Shown: in pieces, positions 1 through 12,145 of the stretch | How the letters are laid out: every line of letters starts with the position of its first letter | How positions within the stretch are numbered: position 1 is the stretch's first letter | Source: Ophioderma brevispina | Lineage: Eukaryota; Echinodermata; Ophiuroidea; Amphilepidida; Ophiodermatidae | Reading direction: 5' to 3' | Length of the DNA stretch: 64,000 bases | Assembly (NCBI GenBank): GCA_023653785.1 | Contig: JAMKCH010011796.1 | Location: forward strand, 1 to 64,000 | The notes under the pieces: model-generated | Database searches by the model: none | Seen by the model: only the letters and a program-made list of their open reading frames with translations | What the model was told of the DNA's origin: nothing | Program-made: the position numbers and the translations under genes

Positions 1-83
1 AAAGTTTACGAGAATCGACATGGAATTCCCGCTAATCTATTTACGAGAAGCTATCTTGGATTCTCGCCGACATTCTAGCCCTG
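1..83. mobile_element. MITE fragment, right end
   Basis: This is an inverted partial copy of the element at 14996-15180. Both share repeated GAGAATC and TTCTCG blocks and end in a CAGGG/CCCTG-type terminus, here at position 83. The left part lies outside the window. Confidence 0.5.
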
Positions 84-515
84 GACCCCTGACCAGATTC
101 GTGACACCTTCCAGGTGATTGAAACGTCAATGGAAATAGCTAACAGATACAGAGACCAGAGTGTCCTCCGGAAGCTGTGTACAATGATTCAATGAATCTA
201 GAACATGAGTTTTTTTACAGATAGGTTCCCCATACTACCCTAGTTCCTCACTGGGGTCCAAAAAACCTTGCGCAATAATTTTCACTCTGTGCCATATTCC
301 TGCAAGTCTCCCCAACATGGCAATGTTGTTGTTGTGTCGCAGGGTAAGCTAATTTACAAATTGGAGTCCATAAAGCAAGTTTATAAGTTGCAGTACTTGT
401 GATTGGATTGCAAGTTTGCGAGTTGAAATATTGGGTTTCAAGTGTATTTTACTCTAGCTTATCAAAAACTGACAGCTTGGACATCCTGAATCAACAATGA
501 CAGATGTCTGAGCAA
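84..515. other. No recognisable feature
   Basis: Anonymous sequence. I see no gene, RNA or repeat structure here on either strand. Confidence 0.5.
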
Positions 516-807
516 CAGGGCGGTGCCACGGGGCAAGATGGGGGGCATGCCCCCCCCCAAATTTGTTTCTTTTTGCCCCCCCCCAAGTTGCCCCCCCTGG
601 TCGAAAGAAAAATGAAGGATTTGGGGCAAAATTCGCTGATTTGGGGCCAAAACAGCGATTTTTGGACCAAACTTTTTTTTTTTTTAATAAAATTTCCAAA
701 TTTTTCTATTTTGGCCCCCCCCCCCCCCCCCAGAATTCACTTTTGCCCCCCCAAGATTTTCACTTGCCCCCAGAAAGAGGTCTGGCGGCGCCACGCTTGG
801 CACTGGT
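516..807. repeat. C/G-homopolymer element, possibly hAT-like
   Basis: The block holds several C runs (around 551, 577, 590, 715-732 and 746) and GCCAAAA motifs. A GGTGCCACG near the left end faces a GGCGCCACG near the right end, suggesting degenerate inverted termini. The open frames across it come from homopolymers and resemble no protein. A related C/G-rich start recurs at 2310-2400. Confidence 0.35.
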
Positions 808-1782
808 CATCCTCTTACCTCCAACCTAAAGCCTTTGTGGATAGCCCATCTTGCAAGCCTAAAAAAAAAAACAAAGTGGTGACCTTCGAAAGGGAAAGCA
901 TGGTCAACTCAACAGCTCATAATTGGCCACTGGCCGACATGTACTAAGCCTTCGTTCACAAGTCGTGTTGGAAACTTTCACACTTTCACCAAACTGTGTT
1001 TGTGGAGATCTTGAGAGCCATAATCCATTAGCCACATCATATATGACTGTTAATGGCTATCAAAGTCCCCAAAGGAATCCAGCCTGATCAACCTGGATGA
1101 ATGAAATTACAGCTGGTTAAAGACGGATTCTTCCACTGTGATTTTGGACTCACGAACGAGAACCTTCTCAGGAAATTTCACAAATGCTGTCCTAGGGTGT
1201 TCCCCTAACACCAGGCCTGGTAAAATAATGGGTACTCGGGAAACCAGTTTTCCGCAAGAAAATGTGGTTAATTTTTTATTTAAAGGGAAATTGATCTTTT
1301 TAAAATGAGAAATGCATTTCTGGACAGTGTTTCTTGGTGTGTGCTCTTTAAAGACCCCCAGCCATGCAAATTATCTACTGGCCTGCAAAGTATTGGGGAC
1401 AGTATTACTCAGCAAGGTATACGACCTAGCAGCACCACTACACCTACAAATACTGAACATCCCTCTTTCGTGTCAGGCAACTATATCACTATCTTTCAGT
1501 TAGCAATCACAGATTTGTCTCTTCAACAAAACCATATTTTACTAAGTCAAGTTCTAATTTTCAAACATCCACCGGGGATATACAAAGATCTTCCCTCATC
1601 CAAGATAAACTTAAGTTTATTTGTTCGCTTACTCCCAAGTAACACGGATCAACATTGTGTGAGAAGAAATCGCCCAAACGTGTTTAGTACTGTCTGTATA
1701 GGAAAATAAAAGTAGGTTGGTTTGTAGCTCTGATAACTTCTGTCAGCAAACAAGTAGAATCTGGACAGCCACAGTGTAGTTA
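808..1782. other. No recognisable gene
   Basis: Open frames reach about 134 codons (1305-1709) but show no recognisable domain, no codon periodicity by eye and no splice context I can defend. I treat the stretch as anonymous. Confidence 0.4.
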
Positions 1783-1791
1783 GGTGTGTCT

Positions 1792-2075
1792 CAGAAGGTG
1801 CATTGAGTGAATCCACAATTTTACCAGTTTTGGAAATTTCACCTCATTACTGTCATGTGATCCCACAAATATCATATCCTAACACCATAAAAAACCTGAT
1901 TTTACACTCATTTTAGCCCCACAAGCATTCGTAAAAGTTAGCCAATTTTTGCATGATAATGTTGGTGATTAGAAACTTATTGAACACTTGTTTTATGCCT
2001 AAGTAATGACAGGTGTTTTGGGTCAGTTAGAGGCAGACTGCAATGCATCTATGGGATGGTTCAAAACATCCTCGG
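1792..2075 (+). mobile_element. MITE, 9-bp-TSD family, copy 1
   Basis: A non-autonomous DNA element of 284 bp. It starts with a degenerate CAGAGGGTGTTTTGA-type terminus and ends with its inverted partner. The flanks are a nearly perfect 9-bp target duplication: GGTGTGTCT at 1783-1791 and GATGTGTCT at 2076-2084. The interior matches the copies at 12573, 16760 and 27061 (a CACCTCA, TCATGTGATC, ACACTCATTTTAGC block order). A 9-bp duplication is typical of Mutator-like transposases, but no transposase is present here, so the superfamily is an inference. Confidence 0.75.
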
Positions 2076-2309
2076 GATGTGTCTGTTGTTTTGGCAATGT
2101 GTGGGAGTATTATCAAGGAAGAATTATTGCACAGAAGTATATTGTTTTAATAATGGCCCATTTAAAATCATGTCCTACATTTTATAGGGATATAGACCTG
2201 GGGTTTAAAGAGTCTATGCATTAGGGGTTTCCAACCCATCCTACTCTTCCAGAGAAGATTATGCCTGCCAACTTGCCATATCACGTATTGTTTATTCCCA
2301 TGGGCTTGT

Positions 2310-2600
2310 GCGGCCAGTGGTAACCAGGGCGGGGGCCGGGGGGAGATTGCCCCCCCCCCCAGGTTTTTTTTAAAAAAGTGGGAAGGGGGCCAAAAATGGG
2401 AAACAAAGGAGAGAGAAAAAAAGAGGAAAGGAAAGAAAAAGAGGAGAAGAGAAGAGAAAGAAAGGGGAAAAAGAGAAAGTAAAGAGCGGAAGAGAAAAAG
2501 AAAGGGCAAAGAAGAGAAAAGAGGGAAGAAGAGGAAAAAGAAAGAGGGAAAAGAGAAAGGGGAAGAGGGAAGGGAGAAGGTTGCCCGGCTGGCCCTGGCA
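2310..2600. repeat. GA-rich purine tract with G/C-run head
   Basis: A short G/C-run head (2326-2362) is followed by about 190 bases that are almost pure A and G on the plus strand. The long minus-strand frames over it encode only Phe/Leu/Ser/Pro low-complexity sequence and are not genes. Confidence 0.7.
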
Positions 2601-3285
2601 TAACCCCCTCCCTTCAGAATTTGGCATCTGAAAAATCAGGGAAAATTCTGAGGCTCGGTCTGGACACCCTGTTGTGCCGCACATTCCAAAGAAGATTCTC
2701 AAAACTGTATGAAAAACAATCTCCCTTTTCCCCTTTTTCCATTCTAAATGCTTTACTTACTTGAAATTTTCTTGTTCCATTACCTTAAAAGTGACAGGAG
2801 GAGATTTTTTTAGGATATGAATTTATCTCAAATTTCGCTGGATCGGTTGCAGGACCACATACGAGGAACGTTTGGAAGGTTTAATGGGACAAACAGGTGC
2901 AAAAGAAAGAAAACGCAAACCTTTTTTTGAAACTTGCCTGCGTTGTAATCGATTTCCCATAGAAAACCATGCTTTGACTTTCTGTCGGCACGACAGAAAC
3001 TACTAATCATCATCGTGGTACATAAAGACGGCGTACTCGGCTTCGTCACTTCAGGTGTGATCTAATCATTGGTAAGCCCCCTTTCCAATATGTAAAAAAA
3101 CTAGGTTCTAGAAAAATGGGGGCCTTCTTTTGGAAATCTCATGTCTCTTTAAACCAATTATCTGATCAGAATCCAGGGCAGTCTCTGTGAAGATGCAGAT
3201 GTGTCTGTTAGTTTTGGCAATGTGTGGGGCATTATCCAGGAAAAAATATATGCACTAGAGTATAATGCTTTTACTCATAATGACT
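2601..3285. other. No gene; a block at 3190-3285 repeats 2060-2160
   Basis: The stretch at 3190-3285 resembles the right flank of the MITE at 1792-2075 (GATGTGTCTGTT, then a TTTTGGCAATGTGTGG block and a similar continuation), but without the MITE. It therefore represents a related unoccupied target site. The rest is anonymous. Confidence 0.45.
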
Positions 3286-3287
3286 AA

Positions 3288-3790
3288 TTAAAGGAGCATT
3301 TGGTGATCCACAATCTCATGCCCCTTCCGTTCCACATTCCGCCCACCTTCCCCCACCACCTTGCCTCCGGCCTCTCCTCCCGCAGCCGCTCCACCCGATC
3401 CCCCTCCATTCACTCCACCCCTCTCTTATCATCTTTCCCATAACTTTCTCTAACCCCTTCCACTACACTCTTTTTCCCATTCCTTCCTCTGACCCCCCCC
3501 CCCTTTATCCTTTTTCGCTCCCGACTTACCTAAAAACAGTTTATATCATCTCGACCGTTAGCTTCTGAACCGTTAGCCTGAGTAATCTTGGTACCTAATC
3601 TTATGTTGCCAAATTTGTGTACTGTATCTGTAAGAAATTCAACAATTTTGTATTCTCTCCATAGACGGACAGAAAGTACCAGCACAGTGTCCTATGGGAC
3701 CGTGGGAAGGCCGTGGGAACAAGCAATATTTATAACCAAAAACTTGCAAGATTGGAGTCAACTAAATTTTTGAAGAAGCTTTTCAAGGCT
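3288..3790 (+). repeat. Dispersed repeat with GCATTTxGTGATCC terminus, carrying a pyrimidine-rich insert
   Basis: It begins with a GGAGCATTTGGTGATCC-type end and continues after 3525 with a block (TTTATATCATCT, ACCGTTAGC, then a CAGACAGAAA-type motif) also found at 31350-31560 and, inverted, at 32727-32940. About 190 bases (3335-3525) that are nearly all C and T interrupt it. That composition recurs at 44600-44868. Confidence 0.5.
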
Positions 3791-5610
3791 ATCATGAATA
3801 AACGAAGTGTACATATCACCAAAATGCACCTTTAATATCCATGACTACTTCTATCTGGAGATCGGACTGGGTGCATTCTAAATCAATCCAATCTTTCATA
3901 TAGGATGATCCCTATGAGGGGGTTTTCTCCTCATTTGGAAATTTTTTGTCAGGGGCTGGGGTCACTCCACTTGACCCACCAATTGAACCACTTGAAGGTT
4001 GTGGGTTATTACTAGATGAGCCAGCGATTGTAACCGAAATATAAAAAGAACTCATCAAAATTCATATTTTGGTATGTTCTTATTGGATGGATATGCAAAC
4101 ATACCTGCAAGTGGTTAGCATGAAATCCAGGTATTAAAGACAAGTCAGTACTTTTTATCTGATCTTTAATTTCTAACTGACGTGCGTATCAAAATCCGAT
4201 TGACGATAAAACAAAACTTTCTAGCGTGAATTATCCCAGATTTTAACTTTAAGCGTGGTATTATGCACCATGATCATTACAGTTGACCTCACGCACACTT
4301 TATTGATCTTTGTTCATTCTGTGTAGTGTAAACCCACAATCAGCTGTTTATTGTAGAGTTGAGACGTCCTCGCGGTATGTCTAGTTGCAGGAAACGTTTA
4401 TGACAAAATTTCAATAATACTTCATTTTTTTCACTATTTGGTGGTTTGTTTCTACAATTATAACGAAGTTCCTGTCAAGAAGATATATGAAATTGTACAC
4501 ACTTATCCTGATTTATAAGTTAAACCAAATGCATTTCTCACATTTTCGATTCTCTCGCAATATCGCTGCTACTCCCTTTTAATTGATTATGGTCGTTCAG
4601 CCACTGCTGGATTTCATATAAAACACCCCAAAATACCAACACTGAGCTACCACTTTTGTGGTATCTTGTAGTTGTAGCAGTTCAGTAACCATACCACAAG
4701 ACTAAAGGACACTCCGACTCGCATATCGGATTGTGAAATGGAATAATATGCATTGTTCGTTTTGATTTTGGAAGGATTGTTACCAACTTTGGCCTAAAAT
4801 TATGGCAACATAAAGTAACTTGGTAATTTCATGCATTTGTGACACTTTCGTGAAGGGTAGGAGTAAGCAGAATGCTATAGTTGTCTTGTCTGAAGTATAA
4901 AGTGACGACACACGCATATACCCGTGCACCTTCAGGTCAGTGCGCTGTCCCTACATACGCGTGCGCTGAAAGTCGATACAATGTATCGCCCGCGTCGCTA
5001 CTTCGTATTTCAAGTTGGAAGTATAGTGCGACGTCACCGGATCACTTGGGAATTTCCGGCTTGATTGCCGCAACATGCCACTCTCTGTAAAGATGACTAT
5101 AAAAATGTTTTCGTTAAATGTATTACACATGTATGACATGCCTTACAATATCAGAGTAGTGGTGTACACGGAGGTGTTCATGTTTGTGTTCAAAGTGCAG
5201 AAAAGGGCGACCTGTACCTTTCCACGACTCATATAGGGACCAAACAAGGCATTCATGGAAGCCATTCAGTATACATGATGGTATAGGTTCCTAATTCTGT
5301 TAAATGCAATATATGTGATACAGGGGTAGAATCCAAGTGGAATTCGCAAATATCTTTTGAACGAGTCCATTAGTAGTAGCACAAATTACTTATTAGTAGG
5401 CCCTCAATTTGCAGGAGTCCAAAACTGGCTTAAACTCTTGTACTAGTAAATGGTCATTCCAAATCATTATCGGTCACAATTAGAATTTGAGTGATGTGGA
5501 GTTGATTATAAATGCAGTACGATGTTCTACGCTGTCTCTGAGTGAGTCGACTCGCAGCTCGCGCAAATTTTACCCTGTGCTACCACTGTCAAAGAGAAAA
5601 AAAAATAGAC
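3791..5610. other. No gene recognised; small hairpin and a CpG-richer patch
   Basis: A short stem pairs TTGTGGTAT (near 4654) with ATACCACAA (near 4690). The stretch 4900-5090 is richer in CpG than its surroundings and contains GACGTCAC, but no exon or promoter can be defended from sequence alone. Confidence 0.35.
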
Positions 5611-5814
5611 CAGGGGCGGATTTAGAGGGGGGGGGCGACTCGGCGGGCGCCCCTCTATTTTTAGCAGAGCACCGGGCGCCGCATAGAGCTTCTGGCGCAC
5701 TGAGATCTCTAAAATGACTTTTTTAACCACACAGGGCACCCTGCAGATAGCTACGAATGACGGGACAGGGCCTGAAACTGGCGCCCCTCTATGAGAAATC
5801 CTGGAGCAGCCCTG
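5611..5814 (+). mobile_element. hAT-like MITE
   Basis: A 204-bp element that opens with CAGGGGCGGATTTAGAGGG and closes with the inverted equivalent (GCGCCCCTCTATG, then AAATCC, then CCCTG). CAGGGG-type ends are characteristic of hAT elements. I could not read a clean 8-bp duplication, possibly because of the A run on the left. There is no coding capacity. Confidence 0.55.
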
Positions 5815-7440
5815 AAGACGTTATAACAAAGTTGTGATTTCAATGAAGACTTCGATTTGAGCGTAGCTAGTGAATGGACAAGCCATATGTGTAGCATAAA
5901 CATGATTTGTTGGGGAAAATTGAGGTCACCCTTCTCAGGAAATCTCGGAAGTGATGTAGATTAATTATAGTAGCAATGCTTCATGATAATTCAAACCATG
6001 TTGACCCATCACACGTTATGGTAACAAAAATAATGTGAATTAAAATTTCTTTCTTCTAGTCTCCCATTCTCTTCCTTTGCTGTTCTTCTTTTTTTTAATG
6101 AAAGAGTAAACTTCCTTGCATTATCAGAAAGCAGGGTGGGGGTGGTTACGGGGGAGTTGGAATAATGTAGAGGTTTCACACACCTTCCCAATAATTACAA
6201 AAGCGGAAATGAACTTCCACCAGTTTAACTTACAGCACTCCTTACGGTCACCGACCAAAGGATATAAAAAGGTTACACCCACAAAACCCCTTTCCTTAGT
6301 CCACATTGTTTGTTACGTAGGTGGATACAGGTTTAAAAACCCCATGCCAGACGTCCAGGAAACCGCAGTCATACTTAATTACAAAACGGGATGTATTCAT
6401 TCGCAAAACTTTTTCCCCTTTTCCATGTTCTTTTTTGGGTGGACAGGTCCCAAACTATGATTCATCACCAAAACAAGGTCAATTGTGTCTGAGTTGTATT
6501 GACATATAATATTGTTATAGGCCCATTGAGCTAGAATATAAAACCAAGAGGGGGAATCTCGTGTATTGGGAATAGCCCAAGCCCGTAAACCGAGATTTTC
6601 TCTCACCCACACGCGCGCCGTGGTTGTTGCTGAGTAAGCACTAGCGTGTCGTCCTGTTGAGGCGCAAGCACACGCACTACAAATCTGTGCGTCAGGCGTT
6701 ATGACTTATGTTATCAGTGTTGCCATTCCCCCAGTGTTCCATTGTCGGATCGGCCGTTTTCTGCAATATATGCGAAAACCAATCGATTAGAAACCATGCT
6801 TTTATAAAAGATTCCTGCATCCCTGATGCACAAAGTTCCCGATGGCCCCTGTAAATTTTGCTTAGGAAAAGCGCTATTTGAGTCCGAGAGAGTGAGAGCC
6901 TGGGGCCATAAGTTGTTATTGTGGTTTCACTCGCAAAGTGTGCGAAAGTAAAATACCGATTGTGTCTCATAAATATGCATAAGGATTTTCCAAATGCGAC
7001 GATACATAAACCAAAATATGGTGGTGCCATAAATATGATAATGAAGTGCGTATGCTCATTAGAATACTTTTGGCCACCTCGATTTTGGTTACGCCGTTTC
7101 GGGAGGATCTCGGGTCGGGGTATTTACGTCATTGATCGGCCCCCACTGCAGAGCTGCCAGTGTTAATATCAGCCGCGGCATGGAAGCTTTGATCATGGCT
7201 CCCTTGGTACCTTAACTTGATGCCAACGAAAATCCATTCACATAAATACCAGGCTGTCCCTAAAAATAGTTCTCTAATTTTGATACATTTTCAAAGCTTG
7301 CTGGAACACAACAAATTCAAGCAAAAAAAAAGAGAAAACTCATCCTGCCACGCACTGCCATGGGATGTAAAATACTGCTTGGAATAGGATAGTGATTACC
7401 CAGAATGCTTTGCAGTCTATTGGCTGTTTCCTACACAGCA
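5815..7440. other. No recognisable gene
   Basis: Several frames of 60-114 codons (for example 6116-6460 and 6692-7030) lack any recognisable motif. The patch at 6600-6690 is CpG-richer. Nothing further is supported. Confidence 0.4.
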
Positions 7441-7644
7441 TACTGGAAAAGTGATAATTTTCGCCCATGTAATTTTTCGAGTTCAGCGATTTTACCATTT
7501 TGCTTGTTTTTAAATCGCCTTCTTTTCAGCTACTACATGAACACACCAAAATAAAACATTTTCGCGGGTTTTGAATTCGCGCTAGCTCAGAAGGGCGCGA
7601 AAAGCGCGAAAATAATGTAGCGCGAAAATTCCACTTTTACAGTA
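7441..7644 (-). mobile_element. Tc1/mariner-type MITE, copy 1
   Basis: A 204-bp element with inverted ends of the TACTGTAAAAGTGG type and inner TTTTCGCGC blocks. It lies in opposite orientation to the copy at 14560-14769. The TA at each outer end fits the TA target duplication of Tc1/mariner transposases. It is non-coding and depends on a transposase supplied elsewhere. Confidence 0.7.
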
Positions 7645-10230
7645 GCTCACATAAAATGAAAATGTTTTGCAAACTTGACTGTTGTCTCCGCTTGGCTTTT
7701 TTCTATTGTGCACACCAAAAATACTGAACATTCTTTTATTAACTAAAGACAGCAGCATTTTCGGCTGACCACTAATACATAAATTTGATAACAAGACAAA
7801 TCCAAAACCAATGGAAAATTAGGGGCACCGGTACCCGATTCCTCAGCCTCGACCCCACCTTCACACCATCAACCTGCGATTTTGGTATTCATTAGAAACC
7901 TTGTTATTTTTCTAATTATCCAGGGGTGCAAAAAATGCGGGGGAGCTGGAGCGCCGCTCAGAGGGAAAGGAAATGTTGCAAGTCTTCTAGGTGTCTTTGT
8001 GAACATTGCATGTTGTTCCTGAGGAAAAAGACAAATTTTTGCACCAATGATCTCATCTACAAAATATTTTCACGACTTGTTTCCATTTTGATGGCATAGA
8101 ACTAAAATATGGTTTTGTTTATGGTAACTGGAAAATATTTTGTACCAGTGCTCTGTGGGCTATCGTAATACACACCTCAAATACCGCTCACATAAAAAGG
8201 AAAAGTCGATTCAAAAGAATTTTGGCATTAAAGGGGGGGGGGTGGGGGGGGGGGGTGTCTGGGGTGATCTCCCCCTCAGAAGCTGAACGCGTTTTGACAA
8301 TCGAGTTGCAATGAAGCGATTTGGTGCGCATTTTTAACAGTTTAAGCCGATTCTGGTCCGGCAGAAACGTTATAGATTGTGCCCAACTCCTTAAATTTAC
8401 CTACCAAGCAAAATACAAGGGAGAAACTAAGATTACTTACACAATAATATTAAGTTCTGACTGTTTGCTGTTTGACTTGAAAATATTTTTTTCAAGCGTC
8501 CCCATGTTATTTTTTCACACGAGAGTGTGGAGACGAGCTGTGTGTTAAGACCAGCACCATCACCCATTTGGCTATGGCAGTTGATGTTCATATTTGCTAG
8601 ATTAGCCACGTGGGGAATAAGTTATTGTATCATTTATTAATTTTTATATTAAAATATTACAGATTCAAGCAAAATAGGTATGTAATCTTACAAAGACACA
8701 TGTTAATTCTTTCGCATTTAAAGTTATTTTCACGAAACCATGTTCATAAATAAATACCACCGACGACCGGGTTGATACTGGAGCTGATACTAAAGGTGCT
8801 AAACACGTGCGCTAATGACATTGATAGACATTTGCAAGTGATGAGGGTCGGCTTCTTGAGCTAGATTTTGTGGTGAGTTAGCCGAGACGGAGCTATTTTC
8901 GTCTCAGATTTACAATAAATAAACACACTGGTACTCAGACTCATTGTCCTACTTTATATTCAATAATGGTTTATTTTTACTCTTGTTTCCCCTTGATTAT
9001 GTTACTATGTTTTCCTTGTTTATATCACAATTTTGTTTGATTATTTCTATTTTTTTCTATTATTTCTTGCGTCACTAAAATTCCCGACGAGTAGCCAGGA
9101 TTCCGGCAATGAGCTTCCCGTCTGCCGGTTTTTACCGACGTGGATGTCTTCCAACGAACCAGCAGGAAAAAATACGGGGGGTAGGACGTGTCAACCTAAC
9201 AGCAACAAGCAAATTCAAAACAGCATCAACTTCCGGTTGCTAGCTGGTTCAAAGACTTACGGTCGGAGGGCGCTCTACGCATATCGAACGGTTACCACAG
9301 ACTTGACTAAAGACAGGGCGTGGTCACGAATATTAAATCTAAATGACCGGTTATTGGAAATACACTGTTTACAGGGGTTAACCACTAACCCGACGGAAAT
9401 TTTAAGCAAAATTTTTTCCTTAATTTTATCATGATATGACTACGAATCTTTTTGAACAAAGGCTAAGAGTGATTTTTTAAATGTCTCTGTGACCGAACTG
9501 CATAGTAAATGCACATAGCAGTTTCCCCAAATTACCGTTTTGGAAATCCCAAATGCCCAATCGAGCAGGTCTTTCCCTACCAACCCCCCCCCACTGTAAA
9601 AATTATAGTTTTTGTAACAGGGTGGGACACCTTTAAAAAAGAATAATGCTGTTTTTGTTTTGACCACAACCAAAAGGCTAGCAAGCTATAAATCAGGGAT
9701 GGCGCTACACAGTGCCGCTGTGGGCAGCAAACCCACCACTCAGCTTCTATAGCCCACCACTAAACACAATTTTCACTCTAGAGCCCACCACTCAAAGAGC
9801 AAAAAATGCAGCACAATTATTAATCACTTTTATCAATTCTTACAATATTAGGCCTAACAGGATAAAATAAGTAAATTTTCAATCAAATAACACCCACCAC
9901 CAAATGTGCGAGCTACAACTCTCCTATAAATATAGATAACCAAATAGTATGTTAAAAAGGTTTCCAACCAGGATAATTTGGAAACTACAGAAGCAAGACT
10001 TTTGTATTACATTCAAATAACAAAAAAGAAAGGGAAAAAGATGGCATTACTATACATGTACATGTCAGAATATCTGTCCCTTGGAAAGTTTACTCACATC
10101 GACTTGGTTAATTTGTTTGGTGTTTATTTATGACAGTCCCATTATAGACAAATCCCCTAAAAAAAAAAATTTGTTCCTATAGTTAATTTTTGGTTGTGTT
10201 TATATGCTTTTTAAGGAATTGTTTTGGTAA
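7645..10230. other. No gene recognised; G run; one unexplained ORF
   Basis: 8232-8262 is a near-continuous G run. At 9033-9434 (+) there is a 133-codon frame with a hydrophobic N-terminus resembling a signal peptide, followed by a polar stretch with two cysteines. I do not recognise it and cannot show it is an exon. Around 9695 a CAGGGATGGCGCTA motif looks like one end of a hAT-type element, with no matching partner found. Confidence 0.35.
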
Positions 10231-10238
10231 TGCATATG

Positions 10239-10288
10239 CAGGGGATTTTTTGTCGGGTCGCCGTGCGACCCGACTATAGAAACCCCTG
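10239..10288. repeat. 50-bp near-perfect hairpin with CAGGGG/CCCCTG ends
   Basis: GTCGGGTCGC pairs with GCGACCCGAC around a two-base loop, and the outer bases CAGGGG pair with CCCCTG. It is either a minimal fold-back or solo ends of a hAT-like element, or a structured RNA element if transcribed. Confidence 0.5.
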
Positions 10289-10435
10289 CTCTCAAAATTG
10301 CAAGGAGTCCTATTTCCTATAATAGCTGAAAAGGTCATTCCATTAAATGTTTCTTTTATGAAAATGATTACGTACTACTATTAATTTTGGGAGTTTTAGT
10401 GTTGGGTGTGTAAATGCGATGCAATTTCAGACAAA

Positions 10436-10493
10436 GAATAACAATCATTGCATGTTTGCAAATGCTTAAAAGCATTTCTTTGATTGTTATTCC
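10436..10493. repeat. Stem-loop
   Basis: AGAATAACAATCA pairs with TGATTGTTATTC-type sequence across the loop. An inner AAATGCTTAAAAGCATTT palindrome sits between the arms. Function is unknown. Confidence 0.45.
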
Positions 10494-10699
10494 TCTGTGG
10501 AAGACTGCTTTTGAATGGGATTTTTTGGTTCAAACGTTGCAGGGATAGATAAGGGTGGTTAAACAATAGGAGAGTTATAAGTACGAAAAATCAGGGCCAG
10601 ATAGAGTATACTCCGTAATGATTGAAGCTTTTATTATACCATGGTAATATGTGTTGATATTAGACGAAGTTTTAGGTAACATCCTCTTTTTTGAAAATA

Positions 10700-12145
10700 C
10701 AGGAAGGGTAACCTACATTACTTCAAGCTTACAATTTGAGGATTCAGTTTTGCGCCCAATTGGGGCGTTTTTCTATTTTCTTAATTTGAAATGACAGGAC
10801 GGGTGGTAAGCTATGTTAAATTAAAGCTTATACTTGGTGATTCAGTTTTTAAACATTTTTTGCGCCCAATTGGCGGTTTTTTTCCTATTTTCTTTATTTG
10901 AAATGATAGGAAGGGGTGAGCTATGTTAAATTAAAGCTTAGAACTTGGGGGTTCAGTTTTAACACATTTGGCCCAATGGGCGTTTTTTCTATTTTCTTAT
11001 TTGAAATGACAGGAAGGTGTAACCTTGTTAAATTTAAGCTATAACTTCGGGATTCAGTTTTAACACATTTTGCGCCCATTGGGCGGGTTTTTCCATTTTC
11101 TTTATTTAAAATGATAGGAAGGTGTTGTAAACCTTATGTTAAATTAAGTTATAACCTTCGGGGATCGGATCAGTTTTAACACATTTTTCGCCCAATTGGG
11201 AGTTTTCTATTGTCTTATTTGAAATGACAGGAAGGAGGTGTAACCTATGTAAATTAAAGCTTACATGAGATACTTGGGATTTAGTTTTCACATTTGCGCC
11301 CAATTGGCGTTTTTTCTATTTTCTTTATTTGAAATGACAGGAAGGTGTAACCTATGTTAACTTTTAAGCTTATACTTGGGATTCAGTTAACACATTTTGC
11401 GCCCCTTGGCGGTTTTCCATTTTCTTTATTTAAACTGTAGAGGTGTAACCTTGTTAAATTGAAGCTTATAACTTGGGGTTCATTTTTAACATAAACATTT
11501 TGCGCCCAATTGGGCGTTTTTCTATTTTCTTTATTTTGAAATACAGGAAGGTTGTCAGCTATGTTAAATTAAAGCTTACAATTAAACTTGGGGATTTAGT
11601 TTTAATCACATTTTTGGCGCCCAATTGGGCGTTTTTTCTATTTCGTATTTTCTTTATTTGAATGATCGAAGTTTGTAATCTATGTTAAATTAAAAGCTTT
11701 ATAACTTGGGTATTCAGTGTAACCCATTTTGGGCCAATTGGGCGTTTTTCTTATTTTCTTTATTTAAATGACAGGAAGGTTGTAACCTATGTTAAATTAA
11801 AGCTTATAACTTGGGGGTATTCAGTTTTACAACACATTTTTTGGCGCCCAATTGGGCGTTTTTCTATTTTCTTTATTTTAAAATGATCGGAAGGTGTAAC
11901 CTATGTTAAATTAAAGTTTAAACTTTGGGGATTCAGTTTTTTTAACACATTTGGCAAGCCCAATTGGGGGGCGTTTTTCTATTGTCTTCTTCTTTATTTT
12001 GAATTTCAAAAAGGTGTAACCTATGTTGGGGATTCAGTTTTTTAACATTTTGGCGCCCAATTGGGGCGTTTTCCTATTTTCTTATTGAAATGACAGGAAT
12101 GTTGGTTAACCAGGTCTTTAAATTAAAGCTGAGACTATGTGGGGG
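10700..12145 (+). repeat. Satellite, period about 108 bp, about 13 copies
   Basis: Each unit carries, in order, a GGAAGGTGTAACCTATG block, TTAAATTAAAGCTTATAA, a TTGGGGATTCAGTTTTAACA block, the palindrome GCGCCCAATTGGGCG and TTTTTCTATTTTCTTTATTT. The palindrome recurs near 10752, 10861, 10968, 11071, 11189, 11296, 11399, 11505, 11617, 11731, 11845, 11956 and 12052, about every 96-118 bases. Units differ mostly by one-base gains and losses. There is no consistent reading frame, so it is not a repeat protein. Confidence 0.9.

Noticed and set aside
2168..2702. Three overlapping minus-strand frames of 106-113 codons
   Set aside because: They translate the GA-rich tract into Phe/Leu/Ser/Pro low complexity. 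No domain and no plausible gene.
9033..9434. Possible secreted protein (hydrophobic N-terminus)
   Set aside because: The leader comes from a T-rich stretch, no family motif follows, and there is no splice or transcript evidence. Kept only as a note.
10700..12145. CRISPR-like regularity of repeats
   Set aside because: Units are contiguous, about 108 bp, with no unique spacers, and the genome is eukaryotic. It is satellite DNA.
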